A stretch of 64,000 nt of DNA from an uncultured Clostridia bacterium (GCA_945872615.1 CAMBZZ010000003.1:124001-188000), one strand, 5' to 3'. Positions 24,798 through 34,473 are shown, numbered from the stretch's first letter. The notes: generated by a model not told the origin, from the letters alone. Translations and numbers: made by a program.

Positions 24798-25613
24798 TTA
24801 TTTTATTTTCAAGGCTCTCTTAGATTTTTCGTCCAATCTTACGTCCACGCTTCCCAGTTCCACGTTTTTATTTTCTCCGTGATAATCTGTTCCACCCGTC
24901 ACGATCAAGTGATTTTGCTTAGCCGTATCGACTATCGTCCTTATCGTCTTTTCGTCGTGGGTGGGATAATATCCCTCTATGCCGTCAAGTCCAAATGGCT
25001 TGAGACCGTACACGAAGTCGTTGAATCTGCCGCCCGTTATAAACCTCAACGGGTGCGCCAGCACCGCCAACCCCTTACTGCGTTTTATCAACTTGACGCC
25101 TTCCATAGGCGTAATTCTCTTAGACGGGATATACGCCACGCCGTTTGCTCCTAAGTATCTTTCAAAGGCTTCGTACACGGAGGCGCAATATCCCTTTCTT
25201 ATCAACTCTTTTGCCACGTGCATTCTGCCAATCGCACCCACGGCAACGCTTGCCACGCTGTCGTAGTCGAGATTGATATTGTACTTAGCCAGCTTGACCA
25301 AAATATTCTTTATTCTCTCCTCTCTACGCGCGGCAAAGTCGGATAGCGCCGACAAAAGCGTATCGCTTTCGAGGTCGACGTTATAGCCGAGAATATGCAC
25401 TTCGGATGTAGAATAGGTAGACAACTCCACCCCGTCCACCGTTTGAATGCCCTTTTCCTTGGCGGCTTTCTTCAGCTCCGCCAAGCCTTCCAAGGTATCG
25501 TGGTCGGTCAAAGCAATGGCTTTCAAGCCCTTTTCTTTGGCTTTTTGCACGATTTCGGTAGGAGTATCTGTACCGTCGCTGTACACGGAATGTATATGCA
25601 AATCATACTTCAT
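24798..25613 (-). CDS. PHP-domain phosphoesterase
   Basis: 271 aa. Metal-binding motifs of the PHP superfamily are present: DLHIHSVYSDGT (4-15), ALTDHDT (about 34-40), HPLR (about 187) and TGGTDYHG (about 240). The size and order fit the TrpH/RNase AM type that removes phosphates from short oligonucleotides or 3',5'-bisphosphonucleotides. GGGAG lies 8 nt upstream of ATG. The start overlaps rmuC by 11 nt. Confidence 0.88.
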   Translation of the reverse strand: MKYDLHIHSVYSDGTDTPTEIVQKAKEKGLKAIALTDHDTLEGLAELKKAAKEKGIQTVDGVELSTYSTSEVHILGYNVDLESDTLLSALSDFAARREERIKNILVKLAKYNINLDYDSVASVAVGAIGRMHVAKELIRKGYCASVYEAFERYLGANGVAYIPSKRITPMEGVKLIKRSKGLAVLAHPLRFITGGRFNDFVYGLKPFGLDGIEGYYPTHDEKTIRTIVDTAKQNHLIVTGGTDYHGENKNVELGSVDVRLDEKSKRALKIK

Positions 25614-26958
25614 CTGTCGTATCTCCCTCTATTGCGGGCTTATCTTCGCCGTTGTCGAGGTATTCTCCCGCGAGGTCGTCCACCTTGTCGAGTTTCTTTT
25701 GGATAATCTCCGTTCTCTTGTCTATGCCGTCCAATTCTTTGACGGTACTGCTTGCCTTATCCCTCGCCTTGACGACGGCTTCGGTAAACTTGCCGAAATC
25801 CTTCTTAAAGCCGAGCATAAGTTTCACCACTTCCGCGCTCTTCTTTTGGATTTTGAGCGTGGTAAAGCCCATTTGCAAACTATTGAGCAGAGCCGCGATG
25901 GTGCTCGGACCGCATACCGTAATATTGTATTTTACTTGCAACTCGTTGCAAAGTTCGCTGTCCTTGACCACTTCGGCGTACAGTCCTTCGCTTGGCAGGT
26001 AGATTATGGCAAAGTTGGTAGTCTTAGGTGGCGCGATGTATTTTTCTTTGATAGACTTGGCTTCGTCTTTTATGCGCGTCTTTAGTTGTTTACGCTCCTT
26101 TTCAATCTCGACCATATCGCCCTTTTCGGTCGCGTCCACGAGGCGGTTGTAGTCCTCAACGGGGAACTTGGCGTCCACGGGCAAATACACCTTTTCGCCC
26201 GCTTGTCCCGGCATAACGATGGCAAAGTCCACCATATTCTTGCCTTTGATATTAAACTGCGCCTTATACTGTTCGGGCGCGAGCATTTGCTCGAGCAAAC
26301 TGTTAAGAGCCACCTCTCCCCAACTTCCCCTCGTCTTGATATTGCTAAAGGACTTGTTGAGGTTGGTCACTTTTTCCGATAGACTTTGCATCTCTCCAAA
26401 GCCCTTTTGCACGGCGTCAAGACGGCTGTTGACCATTTCGAAGGCGGCGTTAACTCTCTTTTCCAGGGTGCTGGAGAGCTTTTCGTCCACAGTCTCTCTC
26501 ATCTTTTCCAGTTGCGTTTCGTTGTCCTTTCTAAGGCTCGTCATACTCTCGCCCACTTCGGTCTTAAGTTCGCCGATACTCTGTTTGAGTTCCGTCTTCA
26601 TCTCGGTGAGAGAGGCTTTGAGTTCCGTCTTCATTTCACTCAAAGAATTTCTAAGATTGATGTTAATATCGTCAATCTGCCTTGCAAAATTGTCCATATA
26701 CGTCTTGAGCAAGGCGTTGAGAGTATTGTTGGCGGTATTGATATTGCTGACGATATGTTCTCTGCTGTTTTTGGCGGTATTTTCTTGATTTTCCTTTACC
26801 ATCCCCACGGCTTCGCCCAAGGCGTCAATCACTTCGTCGTAGCCGCTACTATCTTGTGTCTTTTTCTTGTCTTTTGCGCTCGTCGCTATGACGAATATCA
26901 ACACGCCCGCCGACAACAGGGCGCACAATATCGACAAAACCAAATTTATCTTATCCAT
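25603..26958 (-). CDS. rmuC: DNA recombination protein RmuC
   Basis: 451 aa. One N-terminal membrane helix (about 5-27), a coiled coil (about 35-205) and the RmuC nuclease-like domain (about 210-400) with SNIKTRGSWGEVALNSLLEQ, LPVDAKFPVEDY and a C-terminal AALLNSLQMGFTTLKIQ. RmuC is a predicted membrane-anchored nuclease limiting recombination at inverted repeats, noteworthy in a region so rich in such repeats. It overlaps the CCA gene by 8 nt and the PHP gene by 11 nt. Confidence 0.93.
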   Translation of the reverse strand: MDKINLVLSILCALLSAGVLIFVIATSAKDKKKTQDSSGYDEVIDALGEAVGMVKENQENTAKNSREHIVSNINTANNTLNALLKTYMDNFARQIDDININLRNSLSEMKTELKASLTEMKTELKQSIGELKTEVGESMTSLRKDNETQLEKMRETVDEKLSSTLEKRVNAAFEMVNSRLDAVQKGFGEMQSLSEKVTNLNKSFSNIKTRGSWGEVALNSLLEQMLAPEQYKAQFNIKGKNMVDFAIVMPGQAGEKVYLPVDAKFPVEDYNRLVDATEKGDMVEIEKERKQLKTRIKDEAKSIKEKYIAPPKTTNFAIIYLPSEGLYAEVVKDSELCNELQVKYNITVCGPSTIAALLNSLQMGFTTLKIQKKSAEVVKLMLGFKKDFGKFTEAVVKARDKASSTVKELDGIDKRTEIIQKKLDKVDDLAGEYLDNGEDKPAIEGDTTDEV

Positions 26959-28333
26959 CGTTTCTTCTCCACTCCTTGGCTTTTGATAGCAAAAATTCTC
27001 TTGTTCCTCTTATTTCCTCTATTACGCATAGGTCTCTCAACCGCTCCAACACGCTTCTTATCTCTGCACCGCTATATCCCAATGCCTTCATATCTTCACC
27101 GTTCACGGCAAGTCCTGTCACCGTCAACGGAATTTCTTTTTCTCTACAATATTTTAGCCAATTATCAAGTCTAACGTAGGCACGCCGAGCGCAATCGTCT
27201 CCGTCTTTGCCCTTTGCGTACAGCACGCTCGATATATCTTCTATATCGCCCGCATACTCCACCGCAATTCTTTTGACTTCTTCGTCATTGCTTGCACACT
27301 CGCATGCCACTACGCCTTGGCTCAAAGCAACCAACTTCAAGCCCTTCTCCATACTCTGCGGATAGACTTGTTTCCATTTGCTTGCCAACTGCTTCGCCTC
27401 TTTTATAAGGCTAAACTTCCCCGTCTTTCCCGATTCGTTGTTTTGCTCTAACGTCGTGGAGCTTTCACACCTTTCTATCAAGTTGCTTGCATCATTGCTC
27501 GTCCACCCTTGATTTATTTCGACGAGGTTGGCTATCATTGTGACTATTCTCAGTCTTATCGGCGTATCTTCTATGCCTACCGACAACTTTTCGCCGCAGT
27601 TTTCTTCTACACTCTCGTCCAATCTTTGTAGGACGTACTTCATTGCGCCCGACGCGATTGCGGCTGTCAAAGCTTGTTTTGCATTGTCGCCCGACAGCAA
27701 TCTCTTTATCTCAACGGCAATTCTCTCCGACTTGATGTCATTGAGATTGCCCGCGTGTCTTATCGCGCCCCTCAACGTATCTGTTTCTATCCCAAATCCC
27801 AGCGTCGAACAAAAGCGGAAAAGTCTTAGAATTCTCAAACCGTCTTCGCAAAAAACCAAATCGGGCTGCCGCACGGTAGACAAAATTTTATCGTCAATAT
27901 CTTGCTTGCCCTCCAAAGGGTCTATCACCTTGCCCGCCACTATATCGTAATACAGAGCGTTGCATCTAAAGTCGCGTCTTAGACAGTCGAGTTGCAAGTT
28001 GTCGACAAACTCCACCTTGTCGGGCAAGTGGTCGCCCTTGGATACGGGGTAACTGTCCTTGCGAAAAGTGGCGTATTCGTACCTACCCTCTCTGCCTTTG
28101 ACCCACGCCGTACCGAGTTTTTTACATTCGCTCTCTATTTGCAGTCCCGCTCTTTGCACCAGCCCCACGAAGTCGTCGTAGGCAATCGCCGAGCAAATAT
28201 CGGCGTCGGTCTCACTAATATCCATGTCTCGCACAATGCAGTCACGCACTCTGCCTCCCACGAGATATAGCGGCGTTTTGGCAGGGAAAAGCCTTGCCAA
28301 AGCCATCAATTCTTCTTCTACGACCCTTTTCAC
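26951..28333 (-). CDS. cca: CCA tRNA nucleotidyltransferase
   Basis: 460 aa. Class II CCA-adding enzyme that completes tRNA 3' ends. Shows LVGGRVRD (26-33), the metal-binding ETDADI (about 41-46), DCLRRDFRCNALYYD and the RILRLFRF neck motif. The start is GTG 28333 with GAGG just upstream. The C-terminal half contains a polar, Asn/Ser-rich stretch (around 280-300) that is longer than usual. It lies 7 nt after hpt. Confidence 0.92.
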   Translation of the reverse strand: MKRVVEEELMALARLFPAKTPLYLVGGRVRDCIVRDMDISETDADICSAIAYDDFVGLVQRAGLQIESECKKLGTAWVKGREGRYEYATFRKDSYPVSKGDHLPDKVEFVDNLQLDCLRRDFRCNALYYDIVAGKVIDPLEGKQDIDDKILSTVRQPDLVFCEDGLRILRLFRFCSTLGFGIETDTLRGAIRHAGNLNDIKSERIAVEIKRLLSGDNAKQALTAAIASGAMKYVLQRLDESVEENCGEKLSVGIEDTPIRLRIVTMIANLVEINQGWTSNDASNLIERCESSTTLEQNNESGKTGKFSLIKEAKQLASKWKQVYPQSMEKGLKLVALSQGVVACECASNDEEVKRIAVEYAGDIEDISSVLYAKGKDGDDCARRAYVRLDNWLKYCREKEIPLTVTGLAVNGEDMKALGYSGAEIRSVLERLRDLCVIEEIRGTREFLLSKAKEWRRNDG

Positions 28334-28340
28334 GCTATCC

Positions 28341-28865
28341 TCAGTCTAAGCTCAACACACCCACGTAAGGTAGGTTGCGGTATCTCTCGTCATAGTCCAA
28401 ACCGTATCCGATGACGAACTCATCGGGCACCTTAAATCCTACGTAATCGCCCTCGAACTGCACCTTGCGTCTGCTCGGCTTGTCCAAGAAAGTCACCACC
28501 TTTAGTGACGACGGTTTTCTATCTCTCAGCAGTTTGGTGAGCGCGCTCAAGGTATGACCGCTGTCGATGATGTCTTCCACTACGATGACGTCCCTGCCCG
28601 CAATATCTTCGGCAAGGTCTTTTTTTACTCTCACGTTGCCGCTGGATATGGTAGAATTGCCGTAGCTAGACACCACCATGGTATCCACGACCACGGGCAA
28701 ATCGACGTTTCTGATAAGGTCGGCAAAAAAGACTATCGAGCCCTTGAGTATGCACACCATATAGGGCTCCTTACCCTCGTAGTCCTTGGTTATTTGCTCA
28801 CCCATTTGCTTAACTCTTTCTTGTATTTGCTCTTTGGTAATCAAAATTTTTTCTATTCGTTCCAT
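28341..28865 (-). CDS. hpt: Hypoxanthine phosphoribosyltransferase
   Basis: 174 aa. Purine salvage enzyme. The PRPP-binding motif is VIVVEDIIDSGHT and the flexible-loop part is MVVSSYGNSTISSG; C-terminal DEFVIGYGLDYDERYRN is typical. The ATG at 28865 overlaps the tilS stop by one base (TAATG) and has GGGAG upstream, so tilS-hpt coupling, as in Bacillus, is retained. Confidence 0.95.
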   Translation of the reverse strand: MERIEKILITKEQIQERVKQMGEQITKDYEGKEPYMVCILKGSIVFFADLIRNVDLPVVVDTMVVSSYGNSTISSGNVRVKKDLAEDIAGRDVIVVEDIIDSGHTLSALTKLLRDRKPSSLKVVTFLDKPSRRKVQFEGDYVGFKVPDEFVIGYGLDYDERYRNLPYVGVLSLD

Positions 28866-30166
28866 TACTTTTCTCCCGTATTTTTGCTTGCGCTCAAATA
28901 GCATATTTCTTTTGTATTTTCACTTACCGCGGCTTTGGAGGAAATATCCACCCCTATTACCGCCAGCACGTCGCTATCGTCGGCAATTACTGCCAGCCCG
29001 TCACGCATTCTAAGCGGAATCTTTTTGTCGGTGAGATAGTCTCCCAAACTCTTCGTACCTCCGCCAAACTTGCTTATCTTGTCGCCGTTTTGCCTATTTC
29101 TCAACACTCCCTTTCTCAACGTGTCCATATCGGCTCTGAGCGCGCCCTCTCTATACTCTCTCGACAAGGTAATTATCCACTCGCCCATAGCGTAAATGCC
29201 GTAATCAACTTCATATTTTTCGGTTTTTTGCTTTCGCTCTTTGGCAATCACCACGCCGTTTCTCTCTCTCCAAGCCACCAAGCCGCTTGGCAAAGATACT
29301 CTTGCGGGCGGTTTTTTGTTATACAACTGCATTATTGCTTGCACGTGTTTTTGCTCTATATCCACGCGCCACCCCGCTTGCTCCAATCCGTCAAAGATAG
29401 AAGCCGTAGCCACCGCCTCGTCGCACTTTACGAGGGTGTCCGGTAACGTCAATTCTTCGCCGTTCCACTCGGCACTCACCAAAAACTTGTCAATGAAACT
29501 TTGCGTATCCTCGGCAATGCTTGCCAGTCTCAATACGTTGTCCACCAAGCTCGGATAGACTTGCTTTATCATAGGGATAATCTCGTTACGCAGTTTGTTT
29601 CGCGTATAATCGACAGAGAGGTTGGAGCTATCCACTCTATATTCCCAACCTCGGCTTTTCATCTCGCGCTCTATCTCTTCGCCAGACGTATCCAACAGCG
29701 GTCTTAAGATAAGCCCGTCGTCAAAAGGCATACCTCTCAAACCGTTAATTCCGCTACCTCTAAAAACGTGCATGAGCACACTCTCGCACTGGTCGTCCTT
29801 ATGATGAGCCGTCACCACTCTATTTGCCTTAGTTTCTCTCACCACCTCGGCAAAGATTTCTCGCCGTCTGAGCCTTGCGCCCTGCTCCAAACCGTATCCG
29901 CCCTTGTCGCAATAGCCCTTAATATCCTCGTCGTAGCACTTACATTCCACGCCGTTTTCCTTACAAAATTCCCTAACGAACTTACTGTCGGCTTTGCTCT
30001 CCTCTCCTCTAAGGTTGTGGTCGACGTTGACTACGAAAAAGTCGGGCAGGCTTGCACGATTTTCAACCCAATAGTTGAGCAAGAACATAGAGTCCTTGCC
30101 CCCGCTTACCGCCAATGCCAAACAGTCGAATTTTTGGAGCTTGTCTAGAGTGGTTGAGTTTATCAT
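28865..30166 (-). CDS. tilS: tRNA(Ile)-lysidine synthase
   Basis: 433 aa. Makes lysidine at C34 of tRNA-Ile(CAU). The PP-loop ATPase motif SGGKDS is at 21-26, with NVDHNLRGEES and HHKDDQCESVLMHVFRG following. First gene of the seven-gene operon. No ribosome site precedes the ATG; instead the -10 hexamer ends 7 nt upstream, so the mRNA may be leaderless. Confidence 0.94.
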   Translation of the reverse strand: MINSTTLDKLQKFDCLALAVSGGKDSMFLLNYWVENRASLPDFFVVNVDHNLRGEESKADSKFVREFCKENGVECKCYDEDIKGYCDKGGYGLEQGARLRRREIFAEVVRETKANRVVTAHHKDDQCESVLMHVFRGSGINGLRGMPFDDGLILRPLLDTSGEEIEREMKSRGWEYRVDSSNLSVDYTRNKLRNEIIPMIKQVYPSLVDNVLRLASIAEDTQSFIDKFLVSAEWNGEELTLPDTLVKCDEAVATASIFDGLEQAGWRVDIEQKHVQAIMQLYNKKPPARVSLPSGLVAWRERNGVVIAKERKQKTEKYEVDYGIYAMGEWIITLSREYREGALRADMDTLRKGVLRNRQNGDKISKFGGGTKSLGDYLTDKKIPLRMRDGLAVIADDSDVLAVIGVDISSKAAVSENTKEICYLSASKNTGEK

Positions 30167-30172
30167 AGATAA

Positions 30173-30201
30173 ATTATAATATAAGTAGAATTATAAATCA
30201 A
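30173..30201 (-). promoter_or_regulatory. Promoter of the tilS operon
   Basis: Minus-strand TTGATT (30201-30196), 17-nt spacer, TATAAT (30178-30173). The expected start of transcription falls on the A of the tilS ATG. Confidence 0.8.
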
Positions 30202-30641
30202 CAACAATTTTCTACCGACCTATCTCGAGAGAAATGGCGTGTTGGCTCCTATTGTCATTGCGCCCGGTGCATTGGCAATCTCAAGTGCTTTGTCAATGCA
30301 AAGCGTTTGAAAAACGCTGTGGCAATCTCAATCAACAATGTCATTGCGCCCGGTGCATTGGCAATCTCAAGTGCTTTGTCATTGCGAAGCCGTTAGGCTG
30401 TGGCAATCTCAATCAACAATGTCATTGCGAGGAAAGCCATTTGGCTGACCGTGGCAATCTCAATCCTTATAAAAGACCCCTTGGTGCAAAGGGGGTTGCC
30501 GCATTGCGGACTGAGGGATTATAATTATAATCTTATCCATTGATAGCACGACCAAATCTACTAAGCAATTACTCTTTTCTTTCGACGTCCGCTTCGCAAT
30601 TTTAGCAAAAATGTTGACACGTATCGAGTTTTTGTATACTA
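30202..30641. repeat. Repeat-filled intergenic region
   Basis: At least three A elements with different centres: AGCGTT/AACGCT (30302-30318), AGCC-GTTA-GGCT (30388-30399) and AGCC-ATTT-GGCT (30435-30446). A B element follows with CCGC-ATT-GCGG (30499-30509). A degraded copy of the TACGTATCGA terminator lies at about 30612-30637. No gene. Confidence 0.8.
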
Positions 30642-32909
30642 TTACGCACTAAACAATCTAAATGCTACCACACTCGCATCATCCTTCAGTCCTATGTTTT
30701 TGGCTTGTGCCAAAACCTCGTTGCAGACGGTTTGAGGATTTAGAGATCCGATTTTATCGAGTATAAGTTTTAGACCCGCTACGCCTAAGGCATCGCTTAT
30801 TCCGTCGGACACCAACACAGCCATATCGCCTACGCCGAGCATTTGTCTATCGATTTTCGGTGTGGCTTCTTCGACGATTCCGAGAGGCAACGCCGCCGCG
30901 GATAAGACTTGTACTCCCACGTCCCGTCTGATGTAGCTCTCCACTCCGCCGAGTTTGATAAAGTCGCAGGCTCCGCTGTCAAGGTCAACCACGCACATAT
31001 CCAACGCACAGAAGTTGTCCTCAGACGTGACGGCAAGCAGTTTGTTGATTAGCGACAAAGCACGCGGATTGTCAAATCCCGCTTGATAATATCCTCCCAC
31101 CATATCTATTGCGCGAGCGCTAGCCGTCTGAGCGTCGCTGCCGCTCCCCATACCGTCGCATAGTGCAATCAGCGCTTTGTTGTTGCGTATCCTCATCACC
31201 TTGACAATATCGCCCGACGCTGCCGAGCTTTCCTTGACTTGTCCGCTAAATCCATACGATAGTTCGTACTTAGACGCGGGAGCGAGATTGAGGTGCGCCT
31301 TGTTATTGTCCGTATAGTTGACCTCGCCCACCAAAGTCAATTTATTTCCCGCCACCTTGCTTGCCACTTCGAGCAGACGGGGGTTGTCGACGTCTTCCTT
31401 ACGTATTACAATCGACCAGCCGATGCCGTTTTTTCCTCCCACAGCCAATGCTTGAGTGCAAATGATATTTTCATAGCCCAAAGCTTCAATCAGTTCTTTT
31501 TCGATTTTCCCCTCCAAGCACCTTACGTCTTTGAGTTCTTCGCCTATCTCTGTCAACGCGCTACCCACGCCGGCTAGTTGCGAAGCCATCAACTGTTGGT
31601 CTTTACTATAACTTTCTTTGGCTTTTAGCCTACTTAGATAACTACCAGCCAAATAATTACACCCGGAGAGCAACTGCGGAATTTTGATACACCGCGAATT
31701 GATAAAATTAGGTAAATCGACGAGCGAAGCTTTGCCCGTCGACAAGCAACTCGCCACCAAGCCTTGAAACATAGACGACGGCTCCTTTCCCAGCGCCTTG
31801 ATACATTCTTCTCTCTTTACACAGTTTTTGCAAGTGGTATTCATCAATTCCGTAGCGATGACTACTTCGGCTTTGTCCGGGTCGGGCAACGTCTCGGAAA
31901 ACTTACAATATGCGTCCGCCATACAATAGAACACGCCCGATATTTGTCCCAGTCTATCCGCCAAGTCGTTTCGGGTTTGCACCAACATATTTTTAGCGGT
32001 TTCTCCTGCGTCGTCACGTTTGTAGTCGGGTAGTCTATCGGTGAGTTTGGCGGGCAAAATCGTCCACAATCCCATGCCCGCACCAAAACTAATCAGCGCG
32101 ATATAGTCCATTTCGCCATAATAGTTAAAATAAACATTGGTTGCGACAAAGACCATGATCATACTCGCGCCCGACAGCCACTTGTTGTATCTGACGAAGA
32201 TTTCTCCCGCCAAAATCACAGCCAATACCGAGCCGACCAATTCCAAACCTTGTCCGCCGAGTGCTCCGCCCATAGCCACGGCGAAACCGCCCGTCACCGC
32301 GCCCACGGGGTTGGTTTTGCTCACCGCGTACCCTATCACCGCGCCCATCACGGCATAATACGGTCTAAAGCCCCAAAGGTTGAGCGTCGACAGTCCCCAA
32401 GACAACATCACCGTGAGCACCACTCCGCCCACGCTCTCGTTGACGGAAAATCTATGACTATTGCCCTTTAGCAAATAAGCTCTCAAAAAGTCGGATACAA
32501 AATAAGTCACCGTCTGCGCCACCACCAGCGCCACTATCGGAGCAAAAGGATTGAGACGATAAGAATCGACGACTATCATCGGCACCAACGCCACGAAAGC
32601 GCAAATATTGCAAGCAAGTAGCCCCGTCCTTTTCTTGAGTTTTTTGCTTATCAAATGCCACACGATAGTCACCACCACGGGTGACAAAGCGTACACTATG
32701 CCCGCCAAAGTCGGGTCTGCGAGCATACAACCCGCAATATAGGTAGGCGACAACGCCCACACGTTGAGCCCACACGTCACCAAGGCGACGTACAAACTTA
32801 TCGCCACGCCGAAAGTACCGTCGACGGGTTTAGCCCTCGACAGCAAAAAGAAAAGCACTAGACACCATAGATATTTATATATACCGACTATTCTTGCAGA
32901 TTTTTTCAT
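30642..32909 (-). CDS. spoIIE: SpoIIE-type membrane protein phosphatase
   Basis: 755 aa. The N-terminal about 310 residues hold around ten membrane helices. A middle region has a conserved Cys cluster (TCKNCVKREECI), followed by a PP2C-type phosphatase domain with LCDGMGSGSDA, FCALDMCVVDLDSG and VLVSDGISDAL as metal-binding motifs. SpoIIE dephosphorylates SpoIIAA to release sigma-F in the forespore. Presence of this full-length gene argues that the organism sporulates or descends recently from a sporulating lineage. Confidence 0.93.
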   Translation of the reverse strand: MKKSARIVGIYKYLWCLVLFFLLSRAKPVDGTFGVAISLYVALVTCGLNVWALSPTYIAGCMLADPTLAGIVYALSPVVVTIVWHLISKKLKKRTGLLACNICAFVALVPMIVVDSYRLNPFAPIVALVVAQTVTYFVSDFLRAYLLKGNSHRFSVNESVGGVVLTVMLSWGLSTLNLWGFRPYYAVMGAVIGYAVSKTNPVGAVTGGFAVAMGGALGGQGLELVGSVLAVILAGEIFVRYNKWLSGASMIMVFVATNVYFNYYGEMDYIALISFGAGMGLWTILPAKLTDRLPDYKRDDAGETAKNMLVQTRNDLADRLGQISGVFYCMADAYCKFSETLPDPDKAEVVIATELMNTTCKNCVKREECIKALGKEPSSMFQGLVASCLSTGKASLVDLPNFINSRCIKIPQLLSGCNYLAGSYLSRLKAKESYSKDQQLMASQLAGVGSALTEIGEELKDVRCLEGKIEKELIEALGYENIICTQALAVGGKNGIGWSIVIRKEDVDNPRLLEVASKVAGNKLTLVGEVNYTDNNKAHLNLAPASKYELSYGFSGQVKESSAASGDIVKVMRIRNNKALIALCDGMGSGSDAQTASARAIDMVGGYYQAGFDNPRALSLINKLLAVTSEDNFCALDMCVVDLDSGACDFIKLGGVESYIRRDVGVQVLSAAALPLGIVEEATPKIDRQMLGVGDMAVLVSDGISDALGVAGLKLILDKIGSLNPQTVCNEVLAQAKNIGLKDDASVVAFRLFSA

Positions 32910-32970
32910 GCCATAAGCATAAGACTTTAGACTTGTCGCAAGATAAAACTTGTTGCCCCTTTATGACTTG

Positions 32971-33633
32971 TTATGTCGGTTTTTTGTCCATAAGGTACAA
33001 CTCGACGGGTTTTAGCGTTCTATTAGGTTTGCTTTTCGTCGACATATCGCTCATGGGTCGCAGTTTTCCCACTTCCACGCCTATCACCTCTCCACCGTCC
33101 ACTTCCACGCTCAAGTCGCTCATACACCCGTAACACTTGCATCCTAGATATACGCTCAAAGCTCTCAAAGTTCCCACGGCGTTGTTGCAACACGGTTTTG
33201 CGGAACAATATACTGCGTATCGTATATCCACTCTGCTCAACGCTTCCGCAACTTGCGCGTAATACAAGTCGTTTTCGACTATTATCGCCACTCTTCCTTT
33301 GCTTGTCGATAGCACCGCCACGCCCTCGCCGCCGTCGTACTTTCCTATGGGATTGATTTCGTCTGCCACTCCAACGGCTTTGCCCATATCCCACGCTATC
33401 ACGCTATTGCAATTTTCGCCTTGCCACGCCAGCCTAACGGGTACGAGCAAAATTAGTTGCTTTTCTTTGGACAGCAAGGCGAGCCTACTCGCAATCTCGG
33501 CGTCCTCTTCCTTGTCCAAATCTAGCCTGCCCACGATTCGCCTATCCAGCACCACCATATCGCCCACGCCGAACACCGCGCAATACCCGAGCCAAAATTC
33601 CTCGAGGTCCATATCCGCCAAACTATATACCAT
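32971..33633 (-). CDS. Protein with weak nitrilase-superfamily resemblance
   Basis: 220 aa. LGYCAVFGVGDMVVLDRRIV, LILLVPVRLAWQGENCNSV and a later GRVAIIVENDLYYAQVAEAL resemble strands of the carbon-nitrogen hydrolase fold. The position of the catalytic Cys in the last motif is occupied by Val-Glu-Asn, so it is probably not an active nitrilase. A Cys-rich part (AKPCCNNAV, CKCYGCMSD) follows. It precedes spoIIE by 61 nt and may be co-transcribed. There is no good ribosome site at ATG 33633; ATG 33612 is an alternative. Function unknown. Confidence 0.55.
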   Translation of the reverse strand: MVYSLADMDLEEFWLGYCAVFGVGDMVVLDRRIVGRLDLDKEEDAEIASRLALLSKEKQLILLVPVRLAWQGENCNSVIAWDMGKAVGVADEINPIGKYDGGEGVAVLSTSKGRVAIIVENDLYYAQVAEALSRVDIRYAVYCSAKPCCNNAVGTLRALSVYLGCKCYGCMSDLSVEVDGGEVIGVEVGKLRPMSDMSTKSKPNRTLKPVELYLMDKKPT

Positions 33634-34106
33634 AGTTTATTGTATTCTTTTTGGTGTAACTTTGTCATTGCGCCCAGTGCATTGGCAATCTCAATCAACA
33701 ATGTCCTTGCGCCCAGTACATTTTGCATCAGCAAAGCCGTTTGGCGTGGCAATCTCAAGGGTGTTACGTCATTGCGCTATGTATTTGTCATTGCGAGTGA
33801 AGGCACGTGTGCCGTAGCGTGGCAATCTCTATCCTATCGTCATTCCGGCGGAGCATAGCGGAGCTTGGCAATCTCAAGTGCTTTGTCATTGCGGTGGAGC
33901 GTAGCGTAACTTGGCAATCTCCTCCTCTCAGAACGACCCCTTTAGGCAAAGGGAGGTGGCTCGCCGAAAGGCGAGACGGAGGGCTTGTCTAAATATTATT
34001 AAAAAATATGTATACTTTTTATAAAAAAGACCCCCTATATCCAAAAGGAGTCTTTTGCCGACACGTATCGACTTTTTGCATGCTCAACATTTATCCACTA
34101 TCCCCA
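33634..34106. repeat. Repeat-filled intergenic region
   Basis: A elements with varied centres, including GGCAC-GT-GTGCC (33802-33813), and a B element with CTCGCC-GAAA-GGCGAG (33960-33975). A TACGTATCGAC terminator relative lies at about 34060-34078. The TGTCAT at 33663-33668, part of an A element, may be the -35 of the gene ending at 32971 (18 nt from TACAAT at 33644-33639). Confidence 0.75.
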
Positions 34107-34473
34107 TTTGACGGTGGAAATACGAGTTAGGCGAGGAAAGCGGTGATTTTATCGAAACGAGCATACTATGCGTACATGAGCAAGAAAAACTGCCCAAAAG
34201 TATAGTTTGTAAGAATAATTTTGACGGTGGAGATACGAGCAAGACACGGAGAATGAGGACGGCGTGAGGGAGCATACTTATCTCAATCCTAATAAGTAAC
34301 TAAGTAGTAATACTCTCACGGCATAGGTGCGAGTTAGGCGAGGAGAACGAGGAGTGGGCGACAGGAGCATACTCTTTGTATGTGACTAAGCACAACCGCA
34401 AGTTCGACAAAGCATAACGAAGTAGATATGCCTTGAGAGCGACACAGTATTGCGAAGTATATCCGCCGTCAAA
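34107..34473. repeat. Cluster of E-type repeats, one nested in another (E2a-c)
   Basis: E2a: 5' half from TTTGACGG at 34107 to about 34195. E2b: starts TTTTGACGG at 34217, is interrupted near 34290, and resumes at about 34440 to end CCGCCGTCAAAA at 34473. E2c: a full element, about 34311-34439, with ends CTCTCACGG/CCTTGAGAG, sitting inside E2b. The trmL stop codon lies in the right end of E2b. Confidence 0.75.

Noticed and set aside
33640..33990. Regularly spaced GTCATTGCG repeats as a possible CRISPR array
   Set aside because: Spacing is irregular, repeats are imperfect and palindromic, they occur throughout the window, and there are no cas genes.
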